Source: Alcanivorax sp. (GTDB lineage: Bacteria; Pseudomonadota; Gammaproteobacteria; Pseudomonadales; Alcanivoracaceae). Taken from it: a DNA stretch of 64,000 bases. Below the pieces are notes generated by a model. It was not told the DNA's origin, made no database searches, and saw only the letters and a program-made list of their open reading frames with translations. The position numbers and the translations under genes were made by a program. The stretch is taken from positions 62,001 through 126,000 of the forward strand of contig JAKUPL010000007.1 of the NCBI GenBank assembly GCA_022449455.1, in the 5' to 3' direction. Below, in pieces: positions 8,527 through 17,885 of the stretch. Within the stretch, counting starts at the first letter, position 1. Each line of letters begins with the position of its first letter.

Positions 8527-10683
8527 GTGTTGCGCCTGCCCGCCCGCGCCGATCGAGTCGGCCCGCTGTTCGCCCTGTCCCTGTTGATGCCCGCCGCCTG
8601 GGCGCAAACGCCCACGCACCGCCTGGAGGCGGTGGAAGTGGCCGACCCGGTGGACCAACCCGCCACGCCCACCACCACCGACGGTCGCCTGGGCCTGAGC
8701 GAGCGGGAGACACCGGCCACGATGAACACCGTGGACCGCCAGGACATCGAGCAGCTGGGCCTGCGCAATCTGATCGAGCTGTACCGCAGCGCCCCCGGGG
8801 TGGCCGCCGGCAACATTCCCGGCTCGCCGGCGTCGGTGTCCATGCGCGGCCTCACCGATGTGGGCTACCTGTTCGACGGGGTGCGCGTGGCGGACCCGTC
8901 CATGGTGTCGCGCAACCTGGATACCTGGAATCTGGAGAAGGTGGAGATTCTCAAGGGGCCGGCGTCGGTATTGCACGGTAGCGGCGCCCTGGGCGGCACT
9001 ATTAATCTGGTGACCCGCAAGCCCGACCTGAGTGGCGACCGCAACGACGGCCGGATCGAGTACGGCAGCCACGACAGCCTGCGTCTGGGCGTCGGCGCCA
9101 ACCGGGTGGTCAATCCGAACGTGGCGGTGCGCGCCGACCTGAGCCACGGCCGGAGCAGCGGCTATGTGGACGACACCGACTCGGAAACCACCGCGCTGAC
9201 CACCGGCATTCTGGTCCAGGCCACTGACCGGTTGACCCTGAGCGCCGCCGTGGATCTGTACAGCGACCGCTACGCCACCCCCTACCAGGGTACGCCGCTG
9301 GTGCCGGCCAGCGTGGCCCGCGACCCCAGCGACGTGGTGTCCGGTGGCGGGCTGGTGCTGGATGAATCGATGCGGGACAACAACTACAACGTGCGCGACG
9401 GCAAGATGACCGCCGACAGCCAGTGGTTGCGCACCAAGGCGGATTACCAGCTCAGCGAGCGGTGGCGGCTGGTCAACGAACTGAGCCTCTACAACGCCAA
9501 CCGGGACTGGGCTAATTCCGAGGACTTCACCTACAACGACGTCACCGGCGAACTGGATCGCGGCACCACGCGCATCAACCACCATCACCGGTTCGCCACC
9601 GATCGCTTCTACGGGGTCTACGACGGCCAGCTCGGCGAGCGCCGCCACCGCCTGGCGGTGGGCGCGGAATACCAGTACACCGACTTCGACAGCCGTCGCC
9701 GATTCGGCACCACCACCTCGGTGGACCCGTTCGATCCGGACCGCGGCTACCTGCCGCCCAACAGCCCGGCCAATTATGGCTCCCGGGCGGATTACGACAG
9801 CCGGGTTTCCGGTGGCGCGTTGTTCGTGGAAGACGCGCTCAACCTGACGCCCAACTGGGTGGTGGTCAGCGGCCTGCGCTACGAATACCTGGATCTGGAT
9901 CGCGGCATCGACGACCTGGCCGCCGGCACCCGTGAGACCTTCGGGCAGACCTACGAGGATCTGTCCTGGCGGCTGGGCACGGTCCATGACCTGAACAACC
10001 AGGTGCAGGTGTTCGCCCAATACAACCGGGCGGCGGCGCCGGTGAGCGGCCTGCTGCTGAGCCGGGCCAGCAACGCGGAGTTTGATCTGAGCAAGGGGCG
10101 GGCCGTGGAAGTGGGCAGCCGCGCGGCCTTGCTGGATGACCGAGCTACCCTGACGGTATCGCTGTATCGCCTGGATCAGGACGACATTCTTACTCGCGAC
10201 CCGGCCAATCCGGCCTTGTCCGTGCAGGGCGGCAGCCTGCGCGCCGAGGGTGTGGAAGTGGACCTGACCCTGCGGCCCCACGAGCGCTGGTGGGTGAATC
10301 TCAACGGCGCCTACAACGACGCGGAATACGACGAGCTGCTGGGCGCCGGCGGCGTGGATCTGTCCGGCAACCGGCTCACCAATGTGCCGGAGAAAACCGC
10401 CAACCTGAGCAGCGCCTATACGCTGGCGGCCCTGCCGCTGACCCTGGGCGGCGCGGTGCGTTACACCGGCGACTTCTTTACCGGCACCGCCAATGAATAC
10501 CGGATCGACGAGCGCACCTTGGTGGACGCCTGGATCAGTTACCCGGTGGCCGACGGCACCCTGACCCTGCGCGGCCGCAATCTCACCGACGAGTTCTACG
10601 CGGACTGGTCCGGCTACAGCGCCACCCAGGTCTACATTGGCGAGCCGCGCACCGTTGAGATCGGCTGGACCGGGCGCTTCTGA
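8527..10683 (+). CDS. TonB-dependent outer-membrane receptor (siderophore/metal type)
   Basis: This 718-residue protein has a signal peptide ending near AWAQ (residue about 23), a plug domain (about 45-190) and a 22-strand barrel. Plug markers are ERETPATMNTVDRQDIEQL, SMRGLTDVGYLFDGVRV and VEILKGPASVLHGSGALGG. The barrel ends in the typical aromatic C-terminus (IGWTGRF). The gene starts with GTG at 8527. It imports a ligand by TonB energy, and its stop overlaps the ATG of a PepSY gene, as in iron-uptake pairs. No Fur-box-like sequence is visible in the 153 bases upstream, so the ligand may not be a ferric siderophore. It has no N-terminal signalling domain, unlike the receptor at 34868. Confidence 0.9.
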   Translation: MLRLPARADRVGPLFALSLLMPAAWAQTPTHRLEAVEVADPVDQPATPTTTDGRLGLSERETPATMNTVDRQDIEQLGLRNLIELYRSAPGVAAGNIPGSPASVSMRGLTDVGYLFDGVRVADPSMVSRNLDTWNLEKVEILKGPASVLHGSGALGGTINLVTRKPDLSGDRNDGRIEYGSHDSLRLGVGANRVVNPNVAVRADLSHGRSSGYVDDTDSETTALTTGILVQATDRLTLSAAVDLYSDRYATPYQGTPLVPASVARDPSDVVSGGGLVLDESMRDNNYNVRDGKMTADSQWLRTKADYQLSERWRLVNELSLYNANRDWANSEDFTYNDVTGELDRGTTRINHHHRFATDRFYGVYDGQLGERRHRLAVGAEYQYTDFDSRRRFGTTTSVDPFDPDRGYLPPNSPANYGSRADYDSRVSGGALFVEDALNLTPNWVVVSGLRYEYLDLDRGIDDLAAGTRETFGQTYEDLSWRLGTVHDLNNQVQVFAQYNRAAAPVSGLLLSRASNAEFDLSKGRAVEVGSRAALLDDRATLTVSLYRLDQDDILTRDPANPALSVQGGSLRAEGVEVDLTLRPHERWWVNLNGAYNDAEYDELLGAGGVDLSGNRLTNVPEKTANLSSAYTLAALPLTLGGAVRYTGDFFTGTANEYRIDERTLVDAWISYPVADGTLTLRGRNLTDEFYADWSGYSATQVYIGEPRTVEIGWTGRF

Positions 10684-12029
10684 TGGCGGCCAATGGCTAC
10701 GCCACGGCGTGGCGCTGGCATTTCCATGCGGGGCTGTTCACGGCCCCGTTCCTGCTGATCCTTTCGGTCACCGGCGCCATCTACCTGTTCAATGATGAAC
10801 TGAACGACTGGCTCTACCCGCAACTGCGTTTCGCGCCCGGCGGCACCCTGATTCAGCCCGCCGGGAATCTGGTGGCGGCGGTGCGTGCCCGCTACCCGGA
10901 CGCCACCGTTACCCGCATCGACATGCCGGTGCAACCGGGCCGCAGCGCCGAGCTGTTCGTAACCCCGAAGCAAGGCGAGCCGCTGCGCGTGTTCGTGGAC
11001 CCCTCCGACGGTGCCGTGCTGGGCGACTACGTGTACAGCCATACCCTGGTGGGCTTCGCCGACCGGATGCACGGCTCGTTGCTGCTGGCGAAGGGCGGCG
11101 ATGCCCTGGTGGAGCTGGCCGCCAGCTGGGCGCTGATTCTGGTGGTGACCGGCCTGTATCTCTGGTGGCCGCGCGGTCGTGGCGGCGGGTTCCGCTTTCG
11201 CCGCCGCCGGGGCCGGGCCCGGTGGCGGGAGGTGCACCGCCTCACCGGCGTGTACGCCGCGTTGCTGATCGTGTTCCTGATCGTCACCGGGCTGCCCTGG
11301 GCCGGTTTCTGGGGCGACCGTGTGCTGACACCGGTGAGCAATGCCCTGGGGATGGGGTACCCGCCACAACTGCGGCATCACGACGGTGGCAGTGGCAAGA
11401 CGCTGCTGGATACGCTGGGGGAAGCGCCCTGGGCGCTTCTGCAGGCGCCGCTGCCGGCGGTGCCCGAGCCCGCCCACGATCATCATCATCACACCCTGGG
11501 CGCGGCGCCGGACACCTCCGTGGCGACCATCAACCGGGTGCACCGGGCTCTGGCCGAACAGGGTTTGCCGCTGGCCTACCGGTTGTCCATTCCCGCCGAG
11601 GCCGGCGAACCCTATAGCGCCTACACCTACCCGGCGCGTCCCCAGGGGCAGCGCACCCTGCACCTGGACAGCGAGGGGAGGGTGCTGGTGGATACCGGCT
11701 TCGCGGAATACGGCGCCATCGCCAAGGCGGTGGAATACGGCGTCGCCCTGCACATGGGCAATTACTTCGGGCGCGCCAACCAGGTCGTCATGCTGCTGGC
11801 GTGCGTGGCCATCGTCGCCCTGGTGATCACCGGGTTGGTGATGTGGTGGCGGCGGCGCCCGGCGGGCGGTTTCGGCGCCCCCGACGCGCCGCCGGTGCGC
11901 GCCCGTACCCTGGTGCCGCTGCTGGTGGTGGTGCTCGCGCTGCTGCCGTTGGCGGGGCTCAGCCTGTTGCTGGTGCTGATCGTGGACCGCTGTCTGGCGG
12001 CGGTGGCGGCCCGGTCCGGGGCGCGTTAG
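10683..12029 (+). CDS. PepSY-associated transmembrane protein with His-rich loop
   Basis: This 448-residue inner-membrane protein belongs to the PepSY_TM family found next to TonB receptors, thought to help release or reduce imported metal complexes. Membrane helices lie near residues 15-35 (FTAPFLLILSVTGAIYLF), 135-160, 195-220, 360-385 and 410-440. A periplasmic loop contains an H-D-H-H-H-H run at 265-270, which looks like a metal-binding site and is not a constant feature of the family. The ATG at 10683 overlaps the receptor stop. Its TAG (12027-12029) overlaps the stop codon of the convergent gene in the shared sequence TTAG. Confidence 0.85.
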   Translation: MAANGYATAWRWHFHAGLFTAPFLLILSVTGAIYLFNDELNDWLYPQLRFAPGGTLIQPAGNLVAAVRARYPDATVTRIDMPVQPGRSAELFVTPKQGEPLRVFVDPSDGAVLGDYVYSHTLVGFADRMHGSLLLAKGGDALVELAASWALILVVTGLYLWWPRGRGGGFRFRRRRGRARWREVHRLTGVYAALLIVFLIVTGLPWAGFWGDRVLTPVSNALGMGYPPQLRHHDGGSGKTLLDTLGEAPWALLQAPLPAVPEPAHDHHHHTLGAAPDTSVATINRVHRALAEQGLPLAYRLSIPAEAGEPYSAYTYPARPQGQRTLHLDSEGRVLVDTGFAEYGAIAKAVEYGVALHMGNYFGRANQVVMLLACVAIVALVITGLVMWWRRRPAGGFGAPDAPPVRARTLVPLLVVVLALLPLAGLSLLLVLIVDRCLAAVAARSGAR

Positions 12030-12937
12030 CGCGCCCGGGCCAGGGCCGGCTGCAGGTCCGGATACACCGCCGAGGTGGCCTTGATCACCTCGGCGAAGGT
12101 GGCGCTGTCGCCGTGTTCGCTGATCAGCCAGCGGGCCATGTCGTCCACCGAGCGGAACGACAGGTCCGAGGTGGCGCGGATGTAGTCCCAGCCGCCGGAG
12201 GCCTGGATGGCGGTGTCGCGACCGGTGCTTTTACCGATCTTGGAACCGGCGCTGCCGCCAAAGAAACTGCCCAGCAGACCACCACCGGGGACCTTTTCCA
12301 TCAGCTTGCGGCCGGCGTAGGCACCGGCGGCGGTGCCCAGGGCGGAACCGGTGGCGGCGCCCATGCGCGCGTTGATGGCCTTGTCCACCCATTCGGCGGC
12401 GACGCCGTCGCTGGTGTAGGGGCTCAGGTAGGCGCCGCCGTTACCGGTGATCACCAGGCTCGGCGTCGCCGGCACGGTCTGGCCGGCCACGGGCGGCGCG
12501 GGTTGGTCCTGTCGGGCCGGCGTGGCCCGGGCCGCCATCAGCGTCTCGGCGCTGGCGCGGCCCTGGTAGCCGCGAATCATCACCAGGTCGCGCACCGGGC
12601 CGTCGTTTCCACTCCGCACCCGCAGCCGCACCGGGGTGCCCGGCTGGCCACGAATAACGCTGGCCGCCTGGGTGGGCCCGTAGCCGTGCAAGGATACCGG
12701 TTCCGCCTCCGGCGGCGAGGCCACCGCCAGAATCCGGTCACCGGGTTTGAGTTCGCCGTTCTGTTCCGCCACCGAGCCGGAGAAAATCGCCGTGATGGTC
12801 GGGTAACCGTCCTGGGCATGGAGGCTGGCGCCGATGGCGCCCGGCGCCATCGGCGGGGTGGTGGCGCAACCGCTCAACTGGGCGAGCAGGAGGACAGCCG
12901 GCAGGCAATGGAGCAATCGGAAAAGGCGTGCGGTCAT
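12026..12937 (-). CDS. PDZ-domain lipoprotein with glycine-zipper C-terminal region
   Basis: This 303-residue protein has lipobox QLSG-C24. A PDZ-like domain follows (about 35-120; IFSGSVAEQNGELKPGDRIL carries the typical GDRI turn). A proline/alanine linker leads to a glycine-zipper segment (about 190-240: GAATGSALGTAAGAYAG and GGGLLGSFFGGSAGSKIG), which often inserts into or oligomerises at membranes. Residues 240-303 form a short helical tail. It is the last gene of the five-gene minus-strand envelope operon, 23 bases after its neighbour. The combination of PDZ and glycine zipper in a lipoprotein suggests a scaffold in the periplasm; the partner is unknown. Confidence 0.7.
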   Translation of the reverse strand: MTARLFRLLHCLPAVLLLAQLSGCATTPPMAPGAIGASLHAQDGYPTITAIFSGSVAEQNGELKPGDRILAVASPPEAEPVSLHGYGPTQAASVIRGQPGTPVRLRVRSGNDGPVRDLVMIRGYQGRASAETLMAARATPARQDQPAPPVAGQTVPATPSLVITGNGGAYLSPYTSDGVAAEWVDKAINARMGAATGSALGTAAGAYAGRKLMEKVPGGGLLGSFFGGSAGSKIGKSTGRDTAIQASGGWDYIRATSDLSFRSVDDMARWLISEHGDSATFAEVIKATSAVYPDLQPALARAR

Positions 12938-12960
12938 CTCGTCGTTCCTTGGTGGTTCAT

Positions 12961-13779
12961 TTATTTGTTCATTTTTTCCATGGTGCGCAGGGCCAGCTCC
13001 CGGCCCACTTCAGCCAGGGCCAGTGGCTTGTCCCGCTTCTGATACCCGTTGGCGGTGGCCACCCACTGGTAGTCGCGCCGTTCCTCCGGGGGCCGGCCAC
13101 TGGTCACGAAGGTGGCCAGTACCCGGGCGTCGTCGGTGGCCAGCACCCGCACCCGGTAGCTGGGCTGGTCCTCGAAGCGCGGGCCGGCGGTGAGTTCCAG
13201 CACGTAGTCGGCGTGCTCCGCCAGGGCGCGCATTTCCAGCCGCGCCCGGTCCGGCGACAGCCGCGAGAAGGTGCCGTCCTCCAGGGCGTTGTCGGTGAGG
13301 CGTTGGGCGAGGCTCTGATCGATCACCCGCGCGCCGCCTTCCTGGAAGGCGCTGATCAGGCCGTCCTGAAGTTCGAAGGCGGCGCCGGGGCCGGCGTCCG
13401 CCGGGCGCGGGCCACGGGTTTCCGCCTGGGCGCCGGCGCTGGCCCGGCCTTTCAGGTCCACGGTCCCGCCGTTGGCCTGGCCGCTGATCGAGGCGCTCTG
13501 GCCGAGGCTGGCGCGGTAGTGGCCGTACCAGTCACTGACCCGGTCCGGCAGGGCGCGATTCCACAGCACCGCGATGCGGGGCGCGTCGAAGCGCTGGCGA
13601 AAGGCGGCGAGGATGGCTTCGGGCTGCCCCTGGCGGCCTTCCGGCCCCTGGCCTTCGCGGTAGGCCTCTTCGGTGAGCGGTGCCTGGGCGGGGGCCATCA
13701 TGGGCGCGGCGTCATGGTCCGAAGCGGCGAGGGCGGGGCCACTGATCAGCACCAGGGCCAGCAGACCGGGCGCTTTCAT
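12961..13779 (-). CDS. Exported CsgG/LpoB-fold-like protein, function unknown
   Basis: This 272-residue protein has a Sec signal peptide (LLALVLISGPALA, cleavage near residue 19). ATG 13779 was chosen because it starts the signal peptide and overlaps the stop of the upstream YcfL gene (ATGA); the open frame upstream has no support. The mature part shows the order seen in CsgG/LpoB/FlgO-like proteins. RIAVLWNRALPD resembles the first strand, FQEGGARVIDQSLAQRL the next unit, and LAEHADYVLELTAG a central strand, followed by a beta hairpin (YRVRVLATDDARVLATF). This fold assignment is my inference from pattern; no motif proves it. It would be a second LpoB-like component in the operon. Confidence 0.6.
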   Translation of the reverse strand: MKAPGLLALVLISGPALAASDHDAAPMMAPAQAPLTEEAYREGQGPEGRQGQPEAILAAFRQRFDAPRIAVLWNRALPDRVSDWYGHYRASLGQSASISGQANGGTVDLKGRASAGAQAETRGPRPADAGPGAAFELQDGLISAFQEGGARVIDQSLAQRLTDNALEDGTFSRLSPDRARLEMRALAEHADYVLELTAGPRFEDQPSYRVRVLATDDARVLATFVTSGRPPEERRDYQWVATANGYQKRDKPLALAEVGRELALRTMEKMNK

Positions 13780-14243
13780 CGGGTCTGCCTCACTTCCACG
13801 ACGTATTGAAGCCGCTCGGTGCCGACGGATTTTTCCCGGTATACGGCGCTGCCGTTGGCGGGCACCGTCAGCCGCCGCCACACCGGCTCCGCGTCCGTGG
13901 GCATGCCGCCCTCGGTGTAGAACCGGGTGCGCGCTTCCACCCGGTAGTCGTAATCGGTGTGGTTACGCAGCTCCACCCATACCTGGGAGGTGCCGGTGTC
14001 GGTGCGCTGGATGCCGTGGCCGGTGCTGGTCAGGCGGATCACCTTGTTGGGGCCGATCAGGCCGTCCTTGAAGTTGCGGTTCAGGTCGTAGTCGGTGAAC
14101 AGCACGGTGTTGTAGCCGTGGTCCTCGGTGCGCTGCTGGTACTCCTTCTTGCTCATGCCCGGCTGGCAGCCGGCGACGAGAACGACGCCCATCAACAGGG
14201 CGGAGATCAGCAGGTCGGACATAGACAGGGGCTTCGCGGTCAT
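13776..14243 (-). CDS. YcfL-family lipoprotein (DUF1425)
   Basis: This 155-residue lipoprotein has lipobox LVAG-C26 and the YcfL/DUF1425 body: a beta-sandwich of the kind that carries VWVELRNHTDYDYRVEARTR and an exposed WRRLTVPANGSAVY segment. In E. coli ycfL sits beside lpoB (ycfM), and here an LpoB-like gene lies two genes upstream. The start at 14243 overlaps the preceding stop (ATGA) and has GGAGGAAGG just upstream, so it is preferred over the ATG at 14222. The molecular role of YcfL is not established. Confidence 0.8.
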   Translation of the reverse strand: MTAKPLSMSDLLISALLMGVVLVAGCQPGMSKKEYQQRTEDHGYNTVLFTDYDLNRNFKDGLIGPNKVIRLTSTGHGIQRTDTGTSQVWVELRNHTDYDYRVEARTRFYTEGGMPTDAEPVWRRLTVPANGSAVYREKSVGTERLQYVVEVRQTR

Positions 14244-15475
14244 GGCGCGGTTCCTTCCTCCGGGGGGCGATGGCTGGCGAAGGCCAGGCCGTTGCCGTGG
14301 TCATCGAAATGCACGGGAACTTCCTGGTCGGCGCCGGCCAGGGGCTGGGCCTGCTGGTCGAGGAAGCGTATCCGCAGCGGGCCGTCCGCCGGTGCATGGT
14401 GCACGGTGGCCAGGTGCAGGCCGTCCGGCAGGCGGTGCCAGTAACGGGTATCGGCGCGGGTGCGCGAACGGGCGGACAGCCCTTCCGCCGCCACGCCGAT
14501 GGCGGTGATGGTGTGGAAGCCGGCGGCCACCGCGCCGCCGGCGGCGGCGCTCAGGCCGGCCACGGCGCTGTTCTGGCTGGCGGCGGTGAGCACGTCGCCG
14601 GTGGCCTGGGTGTTTTTCTTGAAGCGCACCTGGCCCTCGATGATGCGGTCCACGGTGCGGCCGCCCCGGGTGGAGGCCTGGAAGAACACGTCCTCCGCCG
14701 GGAACAGCGGCTGGGCGTTGTCGCCGGCCAGGCGGGCGCCGTGGGCGCGAATGTTCTTGCCGCGCCGGTACACCAACTGGTAGTGGCCGACGCCGTCGGC
14801 CAGCTTGCGTGGGGCGCTGCCGGTTTCCACCACCACCAGCAGGTTGTCGCCGGCCTCCGGAATCGGCCCGTCCGGGCGGAACAACCGGTACTCCTGAAAA
14901 TGCTGTTCGGCCAGGGTCGGGTTACCGTCCAGCCGCGCCGCCCAGCCGGCCAGGAAGATCAGCGAGGCGAAATCCGTGGTGTGCTGTTCTTCCTCGGCGA
15001 AGGCGTCCTGCAGCAGCCCGCTCAGGAAGCTGGCCCGGGCGTTGCCGTAATCGCCGTCGCGCAGGAACAGCAGCCCCCGGTAATAGAACACCATGGCCCG
15101 TTCATAGGGCTCGCCCTTGAAGTCCTTCTCGCCTTCCTCGTACCACAGGCTGCGGGCACGCCGCGCCGCGTCGTTGTCGGCGTAGACGCTTTCGATATTG
15201 AGGATCGCCTCGTCCAGGGCGGCGCGGGCCAGATCGTAATGGCCGGTGCGCCAGGCGGCGGCGCCGATTTCCATCAGGTTGAGCACTTCGTTGCGGCGGC
15301 CTTCCTCGAACAGCTCCCGGTACAGGGGCTGGAGTTCGGCGGGCTTGTCCGCCACCAGGTCCCGCTGCCCGGCGGACAGGTCACGGGTCTGGTACTGGGT
15401 GGGGCCGGTGGCGCAGCCGCCCAGCAGCGAGGCCGCCACCAGTGCCGCCGCGCCCCGTTTAGCGATAGAGCACAT
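14240..15475 (-). CDS. COG3014-type TPR lipoprotein
   Basis: This 411-residue protein has lipobox LLGG-C21. The N-terminal half is helical and TPR-like (NEVLNLMEIGAAAWRTGHYD, DLARAALDEAILNIESVY, YERAMVFYYRGLLFLRDGD). The C-terminal half is beta-rich and contains a hydrophobic glycine/alanine stretch (about 290-320, VAGLSAAAGGAVAAGFHT) that may contact a membrane. COG3014 proteins are commonly encoded beside LpoB-like and YcfL-like genes, as here, and their function is unknown. The gene overlaps the end of the LpoB-like gene by 17 bases and is coupled to ycfL by ATGA. Confidence 0.75.
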   Translation of the reverse strand: MCSIAKRGAAALVAASLLGGCATGPTQYQTRDLSAGQRDLVADKPAELQPLYRELFEEGRRNEVLNLMEIGAAAWRTGHYDLARAALDEAILNIESVYADNDAARRARSLWYEEGEKDFKGEPYERAMVFYYRGLLFLRDGDYGNARASFLSGLLQDAFAEEEQHTTDFASLIFLAGWAARLDGNPTLAEQHFQEYRLFRPDGPIPEAGDNLLVVVETGSAPRKLADGVGHYQLVYRRGKNIRAHGARLAGDNAQPLFPAEDVFFQASTRGGRTVDRIIEGQVRFKKNTQATGDVLTAASQNSAVAGLSAAAGGAVAAGFHTITAIGVAAEGLSARSRTRADTRYWHRLPDGLHLATVHHAPADGPLRIRFLDQQAQPLAGADQEVPVHFDDHGNGLAFASHRPPEEGTAP

Positions 15476-16091
15476 TGTCCTGGGCCGCCTTGCGCATTTC
15501 GTAGGCGCCGCTCCAGACGATGGTGCCGAGCTCCAGATCCACCATCTCGAAGGTCACCTGGTGGTAGCGGGAGCGGGTCTGGGTGTTCCGGTCGATGGCG
15601 TCCAGGGAGGCGATGCGTCCGCCCAGCCGGTAATCGCCGCCGGCGGTGGCCTGGGTCTTGCGGATGGTGCCGCCGTCCACGGCGCCGTCACGCTTGAGCT
15701 GGCGTTCCTTCTCCACCATGTCCGCGTAGTGGCGGCCCACGAACACCATGCGGCCGTTGGCGGCCCGGTTCAGCTCTACCCGCAGCCGGTCGGTAAGCAG
15801 GTTGGTGTTGATGATCGAGCTGCTCTCGTTGCGGAAGTATTCATTGTCGATGATGATGCGCGGCGGCGTGGCGCGGGCCGCCAGAATCCGGTTGGCGAGC
15901 ATGTCGCGCATCATCTCGTCGGTCATCGCCACCACGTCCTGGGATTCGATGCCCACGCCTTGCACCCGGCCGGTGGACTGCGGGTCCTCGTACACCGTGG
16001 CCTGGCCACGTACATTGTCCACCTGGCTGGGCGCGCAGCCCGCCAGCAGGGCCACGGCCACCGCCGCCGCGCTCAGGGTCCGGATCGTCAT
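15459..16091 (-). CDS. LpoB-like penicillin-binding-protein activator lipoprotein
   Basis: This 210-residue lipoprotein has lipobox LLAG-C19 and the LpoB/CsgG-like fold. [15 protein letters not shown] is the first helix, [17 protein letters not shown] the first strand, and [32 protein letters not shown] and [20 protein letters not shown] complete it. In E. coli LpoB reaches through the peptidoglycan and stimulates PBP1b. Whether this homologue does so is inferred. The linker between lipid anchor and fold is shorter than in enteric LpoB. It is the first gene of the five-gene minus-strand operon; the 179 bases to the divergent ybiT gene hold its promoter. Confidence 0.78.
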   Translation of the reverse strand: MTIRTLSAAAVAVALLAGCAPSQVDNVRGQATVYEDPQSTGRVQGVGIESQDVVAMTDEMMRDMLANRILAARATPPRIIIDNEYFRNESSSIINTNLLTDRLRVELNRAANGRMVFVGRHYADMVEKERQLKRDGAVDGGTIRKTQATAGGDYRLGGRIASLDAIDRNTQTRSRYHQVTFEMVDLELGTIVWSGAYEMRKAAQDNVLYR

Positions 16092-16270
16092 GCTCCGCCT
16101 CTCGTCGTCTTCGTGTTGGGGGAAGGGTCAGGCGGAATGCTAGACAGGCCGCGCATCGCCGGCATGCCCCATATGGGGTATACGGCCCGACCGGTGTGAC
16201 CCGGGGCGGCCGCTGTGCCATACTCCGCCGGCTTTTCGACCCCCATTCCTTACTTGGCTGGACTCCAACC

Positions 16271-17863
16271 TTGCTCACCACCGCCAACATCACCATGCAG
16301 TTCGGCGCCAAGCCGTTGTTCGAGAACGTGTCCGTGAAATTCGGGGACGGCAACCGTTACGGCCTGATCGGCGCCAACGGCTGCGGCAAATCCACCTTCA
16401 TGAAGATTCTCGGCCGCGATCTGGAACCGTCCGCCGGCAACGTGTCCAAGGAAGCCAACGAGCGCATCGGCAAGCTGCGCCAGGACCAGTTCGCCTACGA
16501 GCAGTATTCGGTGGTGGACACCGTGATCATGGGCCATGAAGAACTGTGGGCGGTGAAGGAAGAGCGCGACGCCATCTACGCCAAGGCGGAGATGAGCGAG
16601 GAGGACGGCATCCGCGCCGGCGAGCTGGAAGCGGAATTCGCCGAGCTGGACGGCTACACCGCCGAGTCCCGCGCCGGCGATCTGCTGCTCGGCGTGGGCA
16701 TTCCCGTGGAGCAGCATTTCGGGCCGATGAGCGAAGTGGCGCCGGGCTGGAAACTGCGCGTGCTGCTGGCCCAGGTGCTGTTCTCGGACCCGGACATCAT
16801 GTTGCTGGACGAGCCCACCAACAACCTGGACATCAACACCATCCGCTGGCTGGAAGACGTGCTCAACCAGCGCCAGTGCACCATGATCATCATTTCCCAC
16901 GACCGCCACTTCCTGAACAGCGTGTGCACGCACATGGCGGATCTGGACTACGGCGAGCTGCGCGTCTATCCGGGCAACTACGACGAGTACATGACCGCCG
17001 CCACCCAGGCCCTGGAGCGCAAGCGCGCCGACAACGCCAAGAAGAAGGCGCAGATCGCCGACCTGCAGCAGTTCGTCAGCCGCTTCTCCGCCAATGCGTC
17101 GAAATCCAAGCAGGCCACGTCCCGCGCCAAGCAGATCGACAAGATCAAGCTGGAAGAGATCAAACCCTCCAGCCGCCAGAACCCCTACATCGTGTTCGAG
17201 CAGGACAAGAAGCTGTTCCGCAACGCCCTGGAAGTGAAGAGCCTGGCCAAATCCTTCGACGAAGAAGAGCTGTTCTCCGGCCTGGACCTGCGCGTGGAAG
17301 TGGGCGAGCGCATCGCCATCATCGGCCCCAACGGCGTCGGCAAATCCACCCTTCTGCGCTGCCTGGTGGGTGACCTGGATCCCAGCGCCGGCGAGGTCAA
17401 ATGGTCCGAGAACGCCACCCTCGGCTACTACGCCCAGGACCACGCCGCGGATTTCGAGAAGAAGCTGAACCTGTTCGACTGGATGAGCCAATGGGGCAAA
17501 CCCAGCGACGACGAGCAGGTGATTCGCGGCACCCTGGGCCGCCTGCTGTTCTCCTCCACGGAGATCAACAAAACCGTCAACGTGATCTCCGGGGGCGAGC
17601 AGGGCCGCATGCTGTTCGGCAAGATCATGCTGCAGCGCCCCAACATCATGCTGCTGGACGAGCCCACCAACCACCTGGACATGGAGTCCATCGAGTCGCT
17701 CAACCTGGCCCTGGAAAATTACCCCGGCACGCTGCTGTTCGTCAGCCACGACCGGGAGTTCGTATCGTCCCTGGCCACCCGCATCATCGAGCTGACCCCC
17801 ACCGGCATCGTCGATTTCCACGGCAGCTACGAGGACTACCTGAAGAGCCAGGGCGTGGCGTAA
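16271..17863 (+). CDS. ybiT: ABC-F family ATPase YbiT
   Basis: This 530-residue cytoplasmic ABC-F protein has two ATPase domains and no membrane part. Walker A motifs are GANGCGKST (about 38-46) and GPNGVGKST (second domain). Signature-type helices and Walker B motifs [10 protein letters not shown] and [10 protein letters not shown] are present. Between them lies the charged linker (about 240-300, [18 protein letters not shown]) that in ABC-F proteins reaches the ribosomal peptidyl-transferase centre. Sequence and length match E. coli YbiT closely. I place the start at TTG 16271 because the family begins exactly there ([20 protein letters not shown]); the frame upstream is unsupported. These proteins tune translation rather than transport. 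Confidence 0.92.
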   Translation: MLTTANITMQFGAKPLFENVSVKFGDGNRYGLIGANGCGKSTFMKILGRDLEPSAGNVSKEANERIGKLRQDQFAYEQYSVVDTVIMGHEELWAVKEERDAIYAKAEMSEEDGIRAGELEAEFAELDGYTAESRAGDLLLGVGIPVEQHFGPMSEVAPGWKLRVLLAQVLFSDPDIMLLDEPTNNLDINTIRWLEDVLNQRQCTMIIISHDRHFLNSVCTHMADLDYGELRVYPGNYDEYMTAATQALERKRADNAKKKAQIADLQQFVSRFSANASKSKQATSRAKQIDKIKLEEIKPSSRQNPYIVFEQDKKLFRNALEVKSLAKSFDEEELFSGLDLRVEVGERIAIIGPNGVGKSTLLRCLVGDLDPSAGEVKWSENATLGYYAQDHAADFEKKLNLFDWMSQWGKPSDDEQVIRGTLGRLLFSSTEINKTVNVISGGEQGRMLFGKIMLQRPNIMLLDEPTNHLDMESIESLNLALENYPGTLLFVSHDREFVSSLATRIIELTPTGIVDFHGSYEDYLKSQGVA

Positions 17864-17885
17864 GCGGCTGGAAAGCGTTTGATAG

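Noticed and set aside
7846-10281. Minus-strand open frame of about 800 codons opposite the TonB receptor
   Set aside because: Shadow frame; the plus-strand receptor has signal peptide, plug and barrel motifs.
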